Source of the DNA: Carettochelys insculpta
Lineage: Eukaryota > Chordata > Testudines > Carettochelyidae
Length of the DNA stretch: 64,000 nt
NCBI RefSeq assembly: GCF_033958435.1
Contig: NC_134142.1
Span: 102,553,501 to 102,617,500, forward strand
Direction: 5' to 3'
Below, in pieces: positions 21,898 through 35,034 of the stretch. Made by a program: the position numbers and the translations under genes. The notes beneath the pieces are model-generated. The model was not told the origin of the DNA, did no database searches, and was given only the letters and a program-made list of their open reading frames with translations. Each line of letters starts with the position of its first letter. The stretch's first letter is position 1.

Positions 21898-22090
21898 GGT
21901 CACCTGGAGGGCTGGGGCTGCCATGCTGTGTGTCCAGCCCTCCCAGGCAACCAGGGAGCTAGGCTGCCATACTATGGCCCCAACTCCCCTGGATGTCTGG
22001 GGAGCCGGGCTGCTGTGCTGTGTCTCCAGCCTTCCCAAGTAGCAAAGTAGCTGGGTTGCTGTGCCACAGCCACGGCCTTCCTTGGCAGCT
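21898..22090. repeat. GC-rich imperfect tandem repeat, ~46-bp unit, about 4 copies
   Basis: Units beginning near 21902, 21949, 21995 and 22041 share the frame GGAGCTGGGCTGCTGTGCTG followed by a C-rich half. Divergence between units is high, so the array is old. The short open frames across it on both strands are by-products of the repeat. Confidence 0.6.
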
Positions 22091-24649
22091 GGCTAGTGTA
22101 GGCAGTTTGGGGAAGGCAATGCTGTACCTTGCCAACATTACCTGCAGCCCATGCATAAAGGTTAGAGTCCCATGGTGCTAGATGTTACACAGAGACATGA
22201 TTCCTGCTCTAGAAAGCTTTTTTGTGACAGTGAGCACATTCTTGTCTAGCCAGTGCAAAACTCCTGTTGATTTAAAGGTGAGTGTTGTGTATGATAAATC
22301 AAGCAATAGGATTCAAAGTTAAATGCAGAAATGATCATTTTTCTAGACCTCCCACATAGTGTCTGATCCTTCTCTAACTGAAATCAATGGGTGTTTTTGT
22401 TATTAACATCAACCATGGGCCCACAAAATATAATGTTATCATGTATTTATTACTTATGTAACCCTGGGACTGTACTTGGTATCTGTAGACAGGCAAGAAA
22501 TCCAGGAGCCTGATTCCAATCTCCAACCAGTTTTATTTAGGAGCAACTCCACTGACTTCTGATTTACAGCAACGAAAGAAAGATCAGAATTGGGCCTCAA
22601 ATTCCTGCTCTAAAGATTTTATAATGTACATGTCCGATGCTGGTGTATCAATGCGTCAAAGCAAATGGCATTCAGTAGCCAATGGGATGGACTGTGAAGT
22701 TTAACACATTTTGTTAATGCCTAAATGTTTGTCTGGAGTTCACATATTGCCCAGAGTGAATTGCCTGCACATTTTGAAAACCTACTCCAATTATTCTGGA
22801 CCAATTATTTGGCCTTTGCCTGCCAGAAATAACTCTGAGATATATTGCATGGATGTCAGAAATATCTGTGTAAAATAATAGTAATATTCTCATGCACAAA
22901 AATGAGCAGGCTGCTGACTGTAATGTGTTTAAAGGGTCAGCAGAAATCTATAAGTGGTCAAGAAAGAAGACAAACACTGGCCATCAGTCTGATGGAAAAA
23001 GCAACATCCATTAAGTCCATTAAATTTAACATTGAAATCAATGTTTAAACCACACAAAGTAATTAGTGTAATTCATATTACAGACCCGTTGGATTTTTGA
23101 AACTAAGTTTAATTACATTGAAAAATGACAGCTTCATTCTCCCTTTCCAGTTAGGTTACTACAATGTTCTCCATACTTTTATTAAGGCCAGGTGCCGATC
23201 TCAGGTTTTAAATGACATTAAGCAAAGTAGTGTTCCAGCCATGTGAGGAACAATAAATCACTTTAGATTCTTTTTGAATGGAGACAATACAGATCAAGTG
23301 GCTTTTAAATCATGTTCCTTTATCATTTCATATTATAAAGTGGGGCCATTCACTTGACAGAACAACCGTCCCCATTTCACCCTCCGAAAAAAAAAAAAAA
23401 AGGTTTGAAAGTACTACTCGGGTTCTCTGCCTCCCCTTCCTTGCATGAGTGGACAATGAATGAGTTTCTGCTAAGCTTTGGAAAGGTATCCCTGTAGTTC
23501 TTTACCAATACAAATGCCACAAAACTTTTACAAAGCCATTCATTAGCTGGCTCAGGTTTGAAAGATCAAGTGCTACTCTATCCCATCTGAACTCTGAGCC
23601 CTTAATGTTGTGGAAGGTGTTGTCAAGGGCTGTAAATGGGACTATAAAGACACAGTCATAGAATGCTAATTTTCCCAGTCTTTCTGTTGCTTACACTGAA
23701 AAAAGCAGAATGTTCTTAATTCCACCATTCCTGTACATTTCTATATTCCATGTCTCTCTCTCTCCCCCTTGCTCTCTCCCTCCCCCCCCTTCCCCACTTG
23801 TCTGTTTCTTCCATCTATTTGGATTTTTTAAGGACAGCATTTCACTAAAGGCATTAGTGCAAAAATGTACTACTGGAGAAAAACTGCAATGGCTTCCCTT
23901 TTTCTACCTTTGTTAGCACAGTACTGTCTATGCTCTTGAATAATCAATGTACAAATCAGTACTTCTAGCTTTAATACTGTTCCTGGCTCCACATTCTATT
24001 TCCCAGAGGGGCAGCCTTGCTTACCACCAAAGACTAGACTGCCTTCCCCATTACATACAAGCCAAATGTTTGTAATGTCAATGCTCAACTTCAGCCTAAA
24101 TTGATGACACTGTAGAGTGGGAATATGCTGAAACTGGGAGCCTTGTACTGTCTCATCCCTTAGCTCTGTTTATTTCTCTTTGAAGGCAGCCTCAAATCCT
24201 TCACTCTGTTAAAATACAGGTTAGTTTGTGACACCACCCAGCAAAAGCCCACAGACATAAGTAAAGTATAGTAGCTTAGTAATATGCCACTGAAAAATAA
24301 TGAAAAGGGATCAAAATTTCCATGTCCTACATGGTGCTGTAAAGTGGAAGAGCTTAGCCCAAGTGACTTACGTAGAGGCACAGCAGCTTCATTTCAGGAC
24401 AAGGAAGACCAATCCAACAGGGAGACAGCACTGTGTGTGTTGTCAAATCTAGAATGTGTCCCCACCAGACCTAGAAAGTTTTATCAAATGGGACTGTAGA
24501 GGAGAAAAGGAAAGCTGTGCTTATGTTGATTTGGACTCTCCCCACTGGAGAGGTGTATACTGGTTTAGTTTGATTCACTCAGAGTGAAAATAAAAAGAGT
24601 TGAGGTGGCAGGCACTTCTTACATTACTTTTAAAATACAATGACATGAA
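22091..24649. other. Unique AT-rich DNA, simple tracts only
   Basis: No exon or repeat family is recognised over 2.5 kb. A 15-base A-run lies at about 23387-23401 without a retrocopy before it, and a C/T-rich tract lies at about 23752-23800. Confidence 0.5.
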
Positions 24650-24890
24650 AAATCCAGCAGCTTCCCCCCAAATTAGTGTATAGCCAACCACAGATAACAG
24701 CCAAATCATACAAGTCCTGCAGCCTGACAACCAGTGCTAGTCCTTGTTGATCTTCTCCACACAGAGTGAGGGGTGAAGGATGGCCTTTCCAATGTGCCCT
24801 GAAGGTCAGCAGATTCATGCTATTTTGCACTGAACTGAGGAGTGAATTCCCAGACTGATGATCCACGATGGTCCTTATATTTACACTGTG

Positions 24891-25103
24891 ACCTGGTCTA
24901 CATAGAATATGTACATCTGGATAGTTATCTTGCTCAGGGATGTGAAAAATCCACACCCCTAAGAGACGCAGGTAAGCCAAGCTAAGTTCTGATGTAGGCA
25001 ATGCCAGACTGACAGAAGCAGTCTGCTGTTAGCATAGTTACTGCCTTTCAGGCTGAAGTGCTCTGGTGGTGCCGCTCTTGTGTTTTAAGTCTAGATATAT
25101 AGC
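24891..25103. mobile_element. Short TIR element inserted beside or in an L2-like LINE
   Basis: The left end ACCTGGTCTACATAGAATA and the right end, reversed GCTATATATCTAGACTTA, are of the GTCTACA group. Flanking 5-mers CTGTG (24886-24890) and CTGAG (25104-25108) differ by one base. The internal near-palindrome AGGGATGTGAAAAATCCACA with CCCTAAG is typical of a common turtle MITE. Confidence 0.65.
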
Positions 25104-25800
25104 CTGAGAGGATCCAGTTTAAGGGACGATGTTGATCACGGTTCTGGCGGGATGACACAGAGATTCAGACTGTCTCTCAGCTAGACAACTTCCAAGCCAC
25201 ATAGAGCTTTATAGGTCAAACCTATAAACTCCTTAAACTCTATGGGGAGGTCGATTGATCCCCGGCACATATCTCATGTGGGCCAGGAAAGTCACAATGT
25301 TAAGGAAGTGAACCTCTGTGTTTTGCACCCACTTTATCTGGCAAGCTAGATCATGGTGTAGTATTATGCATAGGGCAGGATAGTGTCCATATAGTCAGCA
25401 GTCATATAGCAAGACCTGGATCCCAAAAGAAGCTGTCACAGTTTCCAAACACTCCTTCCAACTGCTAGTATATGGCCAGTGTGCAAACACTAGTGACAAC
25501 AGATGGACTCACACCTTCGTTGAAAGTGGAAGATTTCTTCACCTGAACTCCATACCCTATTAATAATGCCTCAGTCTTCTGTGGACCGAGCTTCAGCCAG
25601 ATAGCCTTACGCCTCTGTACCACACACTGCAGAAAGTATTCAACAGTAGTGCCAGGATTGAAAGAAATTGAGAAATACAGCTGGTTGTTGTCATCAAACT
25701 GAAAACACTGAGGTCCTTCCGTACTGTTAATACTCCAAATGGCCCCCAAATACACTTTGACCAAGATGTGGGTGTGAAGCCTCAGGAAGCTTCACCACCC
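25104..25800 (-). pseudogene. L2-like LINE reverse-transcriptase relic
   Basis: The minus-strand frame 25764-25465 (99 codons) aligns with the palm region of L2-type reverse transcriptases: a decayed catalytic box QFDDNNQLYFS in place of the usual YADDTQLYFS, then KLGPQKTEALLIG where L2 has KLNPDKTEALLVG. Further downstream (about 25250-25110) a TYKAL-x-GL-like stretch fits the L2 C-terminal part. The second position of the YADD box is lost, so it is inactive. It may continue beyond the TIR insertion at 24650-24885 (FRAHWKGHPSP region), but that part is weak. Confidence 0.6.
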
Positions 25801-25829
25801 CTCTCCATTGCCCAAAGGTAACTTACAGC

Positions 25830-26220
25830 CATGGTTCTCACCGGGGCTACGTGTACACCTGATGGAACACAGAAGTTTTCCGAGGGCACCTCAACTCAGC
25901 TAGCTTCTTAGTTTTACAACAGGCCATATAAAAAGCAGTAGCAAATTCAGTACAAACTGAGATTTCATACGGATGATTTGTTTATACTGCTCTATATACT
26001 ATACACTGAAATGTTAGTACAATATTTATATTCCAATTGATTTATAATTATGTGGTAAAAATGAGAATGTAAGCAATTTTTCAGTAATAGCATTCCGTTA
26101 CTCTTGTATTTTTATGTCTGATTTTGTAAGCAAGTAGTTTTGAAGTGAGGTGAAACTTGGATGTATGCCAGGCAGGTTAGCCTCCTGAAAGGGGTACAGT
26201 AGTCTGTCAAGTTTGAGTGC
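25830..26220. mobile_element. hAT-like repeat, second copy
   Basis: Matches 5550-6063 over most of its length, including TTTATACTGCTCTATATACT-type and TATTCCAATTGATTTA stretches and GAGGTGAAACTTGG, but lacks the Tigger-like insertion. The left terminus GGTTCTCACCGGGGCTACG is hAT-like. No target duplication found. Confidence 0.55.
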
Positions 26221-28892
26221 CACCAACCTGCAGATGTAACAATATCAGCATGGGTGACTAGTTTCCATCTATCACCAGGAGCAGATCACTTACCAGCACA
26301 GTCTTTGTGACTTTCTAGAATTGTCCTCAAACAAACAGCGGTCAGTAATATGTGGGCATCCAAATTCTCTGAGAATTGTCTTATCACAATTTTAAGTCAC
26401 TAAACTAGTTCAGGGCCGAGACGCCTCACTTTGATTCTGGCTGTTGGACTTGGCGTGGTGGTGGATAGGGAGAGGAGGCTGTTTATACGGTGTTTTGTGG
26501 CATTTAATAGAAGTTCAGAGTGGAATAGATGATGTGCTAGGCCATTCTAGTCTTAAATTCTATGCTTGTAAATTGCTAGCAAGGATCTTGGGAGTAGGAA
26601 TAGAGCAGAGTGTTTGACAGCAGAGAAGAGGTCTGAGATGTATGCACCAATGAGGGACCTTGAATAGGGAGAAGAGAATTTGGTGCAGAAGGCAAGACGA
26701 AACCAACCTAGAGATATAAGAAAGGGGAAGCAACCTGCTCAAAGTGGAGAGACAAAGATTTTTTGTAGCTCTTTAATTCAAATAACATTGAATAAGATAG
26801 GAAAGTAAGAGGCTCAAAAAAAGCAAACTTACGGAGGTGAAAGTGTTTGTTTTTTACAAGGCTAGAACAGTGCTCCACATTAGCACAGAAGGCAAAGGCG
26901 TATGTTAGGAAGACAGGAGCTCTCTAGAGGACTGGCTAGTGTTTTGCTTATTGTGCAAAAGAGATGAAATTTGGAGAGAGTGTACAGGAACAAGAAATTG
27001 ATTCTGGGAAAAGTCTGGAAATGAGGGGAGAAGATAGAAAAGGAGTCAAAACCTACCCAGAGCAGTAGCAATGGTGGTGGTAACGGAAGAGGTGAGTAAA
27101 AGGGAAGACTCAGAACACAAGTTGTTTCGTTTGTGATGTATTGAGCTCATTTCAGTTGCAGCTTAACTCTCTGACGTCAAGGGAGTTACATCAATTGTAG
27201 ATTTAGTAGAAGGGGTCAAATCCTGCACTTACACCCCAGCAATCTCTTTGACTTCTTCAGAGGGTGCGTAGCAAGGCAACATCTTTCCTGGCAACATCTT
27301 CCCTCTTGGGTTTAATGTGGCACGAAGCTTCCAGAAAGGGATGTTGGAAAAATACTTAATTATCCAGGGAAGCTTTAAAATTGTGTTGCAGCTTGAAGTG
27401 CTGGCAGAGTGTTTCCTTTTGCTTTTTCTAAAATAAAACCTTTGGCCATACTTTCAATGCTGGAAATGTGGATCCATTTCTTTACGTTTGGTTGCTAAAG
27501 TTAACTGCACTTGAGCATTTTATGCAATATGAGGGGTTTTAATTTTGGCAACAATTTTGTCTTGAGTGATGAAAGAAGTTGAAGTACTTAAATATTGTAT
27601 TGCAATTTCTCATACACAGAAGCAAATGTTTCATTTGGCAGTATCCATTTATATTCCTTTACATCACTTCTTAGCTCATCATCGCCAGATCTCCTAGGTG
27701 AGAAGGTTGAAAAGAAACAGAAACACAAGCTTGGTTTCCCCCAAAACGAAGCACATTACTCTCTTTTCTTTTCCATTATTCAGCAAATGCACTTTGAGAT
27801 TAGATTGGCTGAACCAGATCCTCAGCTGATGTAAACTGGCATAGCTCCACAGAATTCACTGAAAATGTACGGCAGCCAAGGATCTAGCCCTCTGTTTTTA
27901 AGGGCTTAAATAATACAAGATCAGCTTTCCTGAGGGAGCATGTTCCATCTCAGCAACTGAGATTAGTGAGGTTGGAAATTAGGAGTTGCTGCCGCTCACC
28001 AGGGACACATTTACAGTGGTGGGGGCTTCTCTGTGCTCTTCCTCTTGAGATACTCCAGAGCACATCTTTGGCATTGTTCGGAGTGAAGCTGATGATACTT
28101 TTCTGTTCCATATGTTTTTAAGTGCTGGGTTGTTTATTTGTTCTGTGCTGAGAAAGAGATCTTGAAGGTGTTGGCTTTGCTGTCTTTGAAGATTTTGGGG
28201 CATATTAACCCATATATTGTGGGCCAGATTTTGCCCTTGTCACTACCCCATGCATCCTTTGCAAAAGGAGCCTGGGCAGGATTCCATAGAAAAAGCTAGA
28301 GATGTGCTACTGAGTACCATTTGCTAGTGCTCTGAGAGAGGATTGAAAAAACACATGAAGTTCTGACTGCAGTGCATATGCTAATCGGATTGGGTTGGGG
28401 AGAGCTGCAGATGACACAACCTGGCCCATAGTACACAGTTCAGTATGTAGTACGCAGGCTGGCATATTTGCCAGATATTTCACTGAAGCTGACTACTGAG
28501 ATCCGTTTGCTCTGTATACTTACTCTGCTCAATCTTCATAAGCACAGAGGGCAGGACTTAGTCTTATTAGTTAACTCTCTGGAATTTCCCTGAACAGATC
28601 TCAATTTCCTCTCTCCTATTGGCCCTTTGAATTCACTCAGCAACGTCTTATACAATTTTAATTTAACTTCATGGGCAAGCAATTCGAAATGAGTATCCAG
28701 TACTCCATATTCAAAATTTGAGCTGTGTGGCTAAATTATGATTGGTCAGACTAATTCCTTCGTTGATGAGCAAACAAGCAAGCACAGCTGATAATAATCA
28801 AACTTGAATTTAAAATTTGCATTCCATTGATGCCCACAGCTTTTGTGACTCTGAAATTCACTCAGTACAGTTTGTTATTGGGAGCAGTGCCT
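26221..28892. other. Unique non-coding DNA with weak old repeat traces
   Basis: No exon is recognised. A CCAGATCCTCAGCTGATGTAA stretch (around 27813) is a trace of an old palindromic amniote repeat. Confidence 0.4.
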
Positions 28893-28902
28893 TTTTTTGT
28901 TG

Positions 28903-28922
28903 TGAGAGAGAGAGAGAGAGAG
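28903..28922. repeat. (GA)n microsatellite
   Basis: About ten GA units without interruption. Confidence 0.95.
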
Positions 28923-30002
28923 AAGCTGGTACTCAGCTAGCTCCCTTCCACGGCTGGGGCTGCCAAGGTGCCAGTATCGGCATAAAAATAAGAGCACTGA
29001 CTGGGGGCATTTGTACTGTAGTTGTGCCCTGGATTTGGGGTCCCTTTGCACTCAGTATATGCCCAAAGTGAGAAGCAGTCCCTTCCCCACAGTTTAAAAT
29101 CTGGAGAGTTAGCTTTTTTTAAAAAAATGATGGAAAGAGAGGGAGCGACACAGTGAGCTGAAGTGTCTGGTCCAAGCTCCTGCCTATGTTAGTAAAACCT
29201 GATCATTTGAATGTTCATGGAATGTAAACATAAAAGGGGAGGAAGTGTGGCCAAAGCAAGTTCGTTTAGAAGGCTAAGCAAGCCTGTGGAGAAAATATTC
29301 TGCCTTGCTCAAACAGATTCTTCCCCTGCACCACGTTAGTTATTTCACACATGCCTGAGCCAAGCTGACAATGAGTAGCATGTTCGTGCTCTTTTATTTA
29401 GTTATGTGCAAATAAATGACTTGATTTGCCAGTGTTTTTAGCTCCAGTTTTACACCAGTGCACTTCCATTGACAACAGAGTTGCTCCAGTATGAAATCAG
29501 AGTAATGGTGGGGGAGAATTGGTCCCAAGATCCTTTGTTACAACTTGTTCCCAATAGGCTTGCAGTGAAGTCCTGGTTTGATTAACAGACAAGTGGTGCT
29601 ATTTATAGGCTAGTCTTTCTCCCCAGCGTGCAGCACCTGAGAACTTGCTGAGCCATAGAAACACTTTGTGCATTAAGGCAGGGGCTAAACTTGAAGCCCA
29701 GGTTAAGTCTATCCACATTCAGCAAATGACTTCAGTGCACGTGCTTTGCTGAATCAGGGCCTGGGAGCTCCTCCTTCTACAGGACTGTGATCCTGCACTC
29801 TCAGTATCATAGTCAAGGACTGATGGCTGCGCTCAGCCTCAATCCATTTGCAGACAGCAGCAACAAAAACACACCAGGTTTTTGACACGCTGAGATTCCT
29901 GCAATAACTCAGCTTCTTCTACTTCTGGGAGTGCAGCAGTTACAAGCCATGGGGAACCCTTCTTGACTCTCATCAGGCACACCCTTATATAGCCCATTCA
30001 AG
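28923..30002. other. Unique non-coding DNA
   Basis: No gene recognised. Around 29447-29520 the TTTTACACCAGTG motif is a trace of an old palindromic repeat. Confidence 0.45.
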
Positions 30003-30280
30003 GCTATGTCTAGACTGAAGTTGCTGTTTTGGGATCCAAATGTATCCCAAAATAGCAACTCCACAGCTTTTCTCTGTGCTAGAAATAGCAGGGCTATTTC
30101 AAGCACGGTATTCCAGTACCGCTGCCCCTTATCATGAGAGGGGTAACGGAACGATCAAAATAGGCCCTTATTTTGAACTTTGGTGCCGTTCGGATGGCAC
30201 CAAGTTCAAAATAAGACATCTCAAAATAATTATTGCAATTTGCATAAATTGCATAAATTATTTCAAGCTAGACATGCAGC
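30003..30280. mobile_element. Short TIR element (278 bp), GTCTAGACT-type ends
   Basis: Left end GCTATGTCTAGACTGAAG and, from the right, GCTGCATGTCTAGCTTGAA. Inside are TTATTTTGAACTT and AAGTTCAAAATAA as an inverted pair around 30168-30215, similar to the modular palindromes of the long elements. The flanking 5-mers TCAAG and CTCGA do not match, so the insertion is old or the ends are misplaced. Confidence 0.65.
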
Positions 30281-33200
30281 CTCGACATAACCCTAGTAAG
30301 AGGGGAGCTGTCACAGCATCGGTCTCTACCGCATTCCCCAAAAGTAGTACATACAGTTGGCTGTAGCCAAGTGGAACCTGCTGTCACTGACCTGAGTGGA
30401 CCCCAATAGTGTGGATGCCTTTTCTCTTCCGTTTCTCTTGTTGCTACGCTGCCTTACAGGAGCAGTACTCTTCACTGATCCCTGGTTGGAGAAGGGAGAA
30501 AACTGGGACAATCAGAGGGCTACAGCAGAAGTCTCTGGGCACAAGAGTCTTTTCCCACTGAAGCTGTGCTGCTGTATTTCCCCACAGCACCTGACGGACA
30601 TATCTGAGGTGCAGTGTTCACAGCCAACACTGATGTAGCTTATTTGCCACATACTGCTACACCTGTTCCTTACCTGGACATTAGCATATCAGGTATGACC
30701 TGTGGCCTAAATCCCACAGCCATTAGACCAGATCCTTGGCTGATGTCAATTGGCGTTGTATTTTAGAAGGCAGTTAAGTCTGTTTACACCAGATGACAAT
30801 GATTCAGACCACTATATGCATCTCTTTGTTAGACCATTCATTGTTTTTAATACTTTTGGATTCAGACATACGTTTCGTAATTTGATTTTCATTTCTTTTT
30901 GGGGAGTGAGGAGAGAGTTCTACTTAACAGCAGTTATATTGGACTGAAATTATCTAAACAGTCTCTTTATCTACTTTCTTAAACTGAGCTATTCCACATC
31001 TTTTGCAGTGCAAAACTCTTTTTGGAGAGGGAAAAGGGTATGGTTAAAACACACCTTTCATCAAGCTCTCTGTTCCTGAAGTCAATCCATTTAGTGTAGC
31101 AAAAGTCTCCAGAGAAACTCATAATCTGGATTCTTGGTAGTAGATCATTAGGGCCAGAGCATTAGCCAGCAGATATTTCTTCCATTGTTAATATTTATCC
31201 TTAAAAGAGCTGTACACCAGTTCTTTACAAATTCATATATCTCTCTGCTAAACTAGGAGATGGAGCTGTGACTTCCCAGCTGTTTTATATTCAATGAGGG
31301 TTGTCACTGGAACGTAGAAATTCACGAAGAGATGCAAATTGGCAGAGATTGTCACTGAGAAGATGATGATTCTTGCCAGATTTACATCAGTCCTATAAGT
31401 TGTTTTTCCCACTTCTTGAAAAGTGAGATGCCATTTCAGTGACTCACATAGAAGATAAAAACACTGGGATCTTGTACTTGTTTGGGTGGCCTGCTAAGTT
31501 AAGTGGTTACCTGGGACAGACAACAGACCGTGTCATGAGGCTGTTGACTGAAGCTAGTGAGCAAAAGGGATATTTCACAGCCGTGAATCTCTTCGAAAAG
31601 TAGTTTGTAAAGATAACTCACTATACTGCAGGGCATAGAGAAATCAAGGATTCAGCTACAGATAATAGCAGAGAGCTTTATACAGAGGCTACAGTATGCC
31701 GCATGTATGCATGCAAATATACAGCAGAGAGCTTCCACCTTTGAATTACACAGGATCTATTAATTAATTGTAAAAACAAAGACTATTGTTCTTTCTATAT
31801 ACTGTCTATTCTTCAGGCATATATAGGGCATGGATAAATCATTCCTTCATTCAATATTTGTAACTACCATTATAATTACCATGTACTGACATAGTAATTA
31901 CGTGCCCCAACGTTTATGGATGTGGATGAGGGTATACAATTACCATACGGTATAATATTTACATTAAGTATATCATACTGAATGTTTCTAGAAGAAAAAA
32001 TAACCACATAACTTTCTAGTAAATATTATGAGAACTGCATATTGGATAATTACTATGTAATTACAGAGAACAGAATACAAAACAGCATTGACAAATGTAT
32101 TGCCCCTGTTAAACATGCAATGGCCATAAAATGTTAAGGAAAGTTAAATAGTTAAATCAATCCACTGAAGAAGATACATGTTTACAAATGCAGGTTTTTT
32201 TGTTTTTTGTTTTTTTTGTTTTTGCAGTTCATAGTATTTTCTAGAAGAACTTGCTCCAAATTAGAGAGCTGTGACCTGTGTGGCCTTGTTATACTCCTGT
32301 GAATGTGCTCATCAAGTTACTGGTATACAACTGAATCTTATATGGAGAGTAAAACTTTGTATTAAGTAACGTCCACAAGCAATATGCAGCATTTTGTTCC
32401 TTTTAGGTATACACACGTTTACTGTACCTTTTTTCATTTAAATGGAATCTTCCTAGGAAACAAAAATCAATACATAATAGTAGCTCACAATCTCATTTGA
32501 GTGATGTAACAACACAATTTCACTTTCACTCTGTGTTTGCTGAGCTGTCTGTTCAACTAGGTCTGAATACAGGAAGGAAATGTTGATTTTTCTTTTGACC
32601 ATTTTAGAGGGGAAAATCTTTTATCCAGAAAGTGATCTGGGCTGGGTTAAAACAGAATGCAATTGCTGTGTATGAGCAATGGCTGGCCAAGATCATGCTT
32701 CTTCCCATGGAGCATCTCCCATTAAGGTAGGCATGGAAAAGACCTACATTCTTAGTTAAGCTGGGATTTCCCACAGATGTCACAAGGTTCATGGTAATCA
32801 AAAATTTGAATACATTCTGTGACACACACACCCTGTGGCAGCAGCTCCTGTGCTGTGGGGCTGGGCCTGGCTCCATAGCTGGCAGAGAGGGTGGAGTAGG
32901 GCCATTTCCTTCCAACCTTTTTTAAATGGGGACAGCCATGCCTTGAATTTTTTAACACCTGGCTGGGAGGCCGTGAGATCTGGCCTGGGATGGCAAGCAC
33001 CTGGCTCACATTCTGTGTCACGTAGTGACTAAGCCAGTCTCCACTTAGTGTCATGTAATGTGCCAGCAGCTGGGCCTGCTTCTGCCACATGCTGAAACTG
33101 CAGTGGCAGTTCCTCCAGGTGCTGGGGAACAGCTGAATACAAGAGGTGAGGTGGAGCTTGCACCTGAGGGCCACAGGCTTGCCAGCAGGAAAGGTCGGGT

Positions 33201-34184
33201 AAGATAAGGAATGGGAAGGGCCAGGAGACAGGAACTCCAGAAGGGTCAGGCTGGTGTTAGCAACAGGCCTGCCTCTTACTCTTTTTTAGTCCTCCCAGTG
33301 CCCAGGCCTTGCACCAATCCCAGGATGTGGGGACTGAGATGGAGAACTAGGGGCAGGGTTGACAATGGAGGGTAGTGCAGGCGGCCTGTGTGCAGGGTCA
33401 CAGTTCCTGAAATACGAAGTTTGGCCCAGCCCCATGGGACAAAGAGCCACTGCTGCAGGTCAGTGCATGCTGGGTTCACTCTCCTGTAGTCCTTTCACTT
33501 CAACTATTAGCACCCACATTATTATAATCCACTCTTCTATTTACCCCACCCCACACCAGGACACTTTTTTATGGTGTCAGTTATTTTTTTAAAAAAATGT
33601 ATGAGCAAGTACCTTACCAAACACAAAAGTTACTATTTAAATGATTTTTGAGGGAAAATGTTTCACAGTCATCAAAAAGGATTAAATGTAAGTTTGATAC
33701 ATTTAATTCCATTTCTTTAAATGAAGGGAAAAGTATAGCTTTTTCCTTCAAGAACAGTAGGTGCTACATAAATTAGCATTGATCATCGTGTTAATAACAG
33801 ACACTTTTACTGCTTCAAAGTACTTGCATTTGTTGATGTAGCAAAAACTACATAATTTGGTGTCCCTTCCGTGACTTTTCTTCCCCCCACACGCACACCT
33901 CTGCCATGTAATTTACTACAAATGACTGTACCAAAATCATAGCCTTAAATTAAACCAGCTGCCCCACATCGGGGGGTTTGTGTAGGATTGTTTCCTACAG
34001 TACATTTTTTTTAGTACTTGGTCTAGTCTAAATTTGAATTTTCAAAGAACAAAAAGAACCACCCCACACACCCCAATAATTGTACCTCTACAGTAAGTAT
34101 AGATGAGTTCATGCTTTTCTGAATATATCAGTCTAGTATCCATAGGAATGGGACTTCCAGCCTTCAGAATTTTGGATAATTATT
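30281..34184. other. Unique DNA, no gene recognised
   Basis: Nearly 4 kb without a recognisable repeat family or exon. A cluster of TAATTAC/GTAATTA palindromes lies at 31868-32065, a T/G tract at about 32199-32225, and a GC-richer block at about 32820-33480 with overlapping short frames on both strands that I do not recognise. Confidence 0.45.
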
Positions 34185-34800
34185 TATCAGTGGAGGTAAT
34201 AGGGTACTCTGGCCTTTAAAAACTGTCAATCTTGGGTGAAAGACATTGCTGGGCCTGTCCTCCATGAACCTATCTAATTCTTTTTTGTACCCAGTTATAT
34301 TTTTGACCTTCACAACATCCCCCGGCAATGAGTTCCATCTGAGTGTTGTGTGAAGAAATACTTCCTTTTGCTTGTTTTAAACCTACTGTCTATAAATTTC
34401 ATTGGGTGACCCGCTGGGACTTACTTTTATGTGAAGGCATAAGTAATAGTTACTTTCTCCATATCAATCCTGATTTTATACATCTCCTTCATATCCTTCC
34501 CCCCTTAGTCATCTCTTTTCTAAGTTGAACCATGCCAGTCTTTGTAATTTCTCCTAACATAGAAGCTGTTCCTCATCTTTGTTGCCCTAACTTTCTCCAA
34601 TGCTAGCATCTTTTTGAGGTGGGGTGAACAGAGCTGCACATGGTATGCACGATGTGGGTGTATCATGGATTTATAGTGGCATTATGATAGTTTCCTGTTG
34701 TTCCTGTCTGACTTCTGCTGCACTTTCAGCACATATTTTCCACAGAATGACCCAGAATAACTCCAAAATACTATTTTTGGGTGGTAACGCCTAATTTAGG
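34185..34800 (-). mobile_element. CR1 LINE 3' portion (second CR1 type)
   Basis: In reverse this is a CR1 type very common in turtles: plus-strand landmarks are CATGAACCTATCTAATTC, TTTTTGTACCCAGTTATA, GTGAAGAAATACTTCC, TTTAAACCTACTGTCTATAA and GAGGTGGGGTGAAC. The same type occurs at 62484-63475. The very 3' end is missing or eroded at 34185. Not coding. Confidence 0.85.
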
Positions 34801-34867
34801 CCACATCAGTTTAGATGTACAGTTGGGATTACGTTTGTGCAATGGTATAAAAGTCATGTCGTAAATA

Positions 34868-34887
34868 CGTGTGTGTGTGTGTGTGTT
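34868..34887. repeat. (GT)n microsatellite
   Basis: About ten GT units, followed by a TATATATGTATATATA stretch. Confidence 0.95.
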
Positions 34888-35034
34888 TTATATATGTATA
34901 TATAAAAGTTTAAACATACTAGAGGCCCAGTTGCATCTCTGCTTGCAGGCGGAAGTGGGCTGGAAGAAAGTTCCAGACAGAAACTTGTTGTAAAGCACAT
35001 CCAAAACATATGGGCTGGTCCCTACGCTGGCTGG

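Noticed and set aside
23387..23401. A processed pseudogene marked by an A-run
   Set aside because: No exon-like sequence lies before the A-run and no flanking direct repeat was found.
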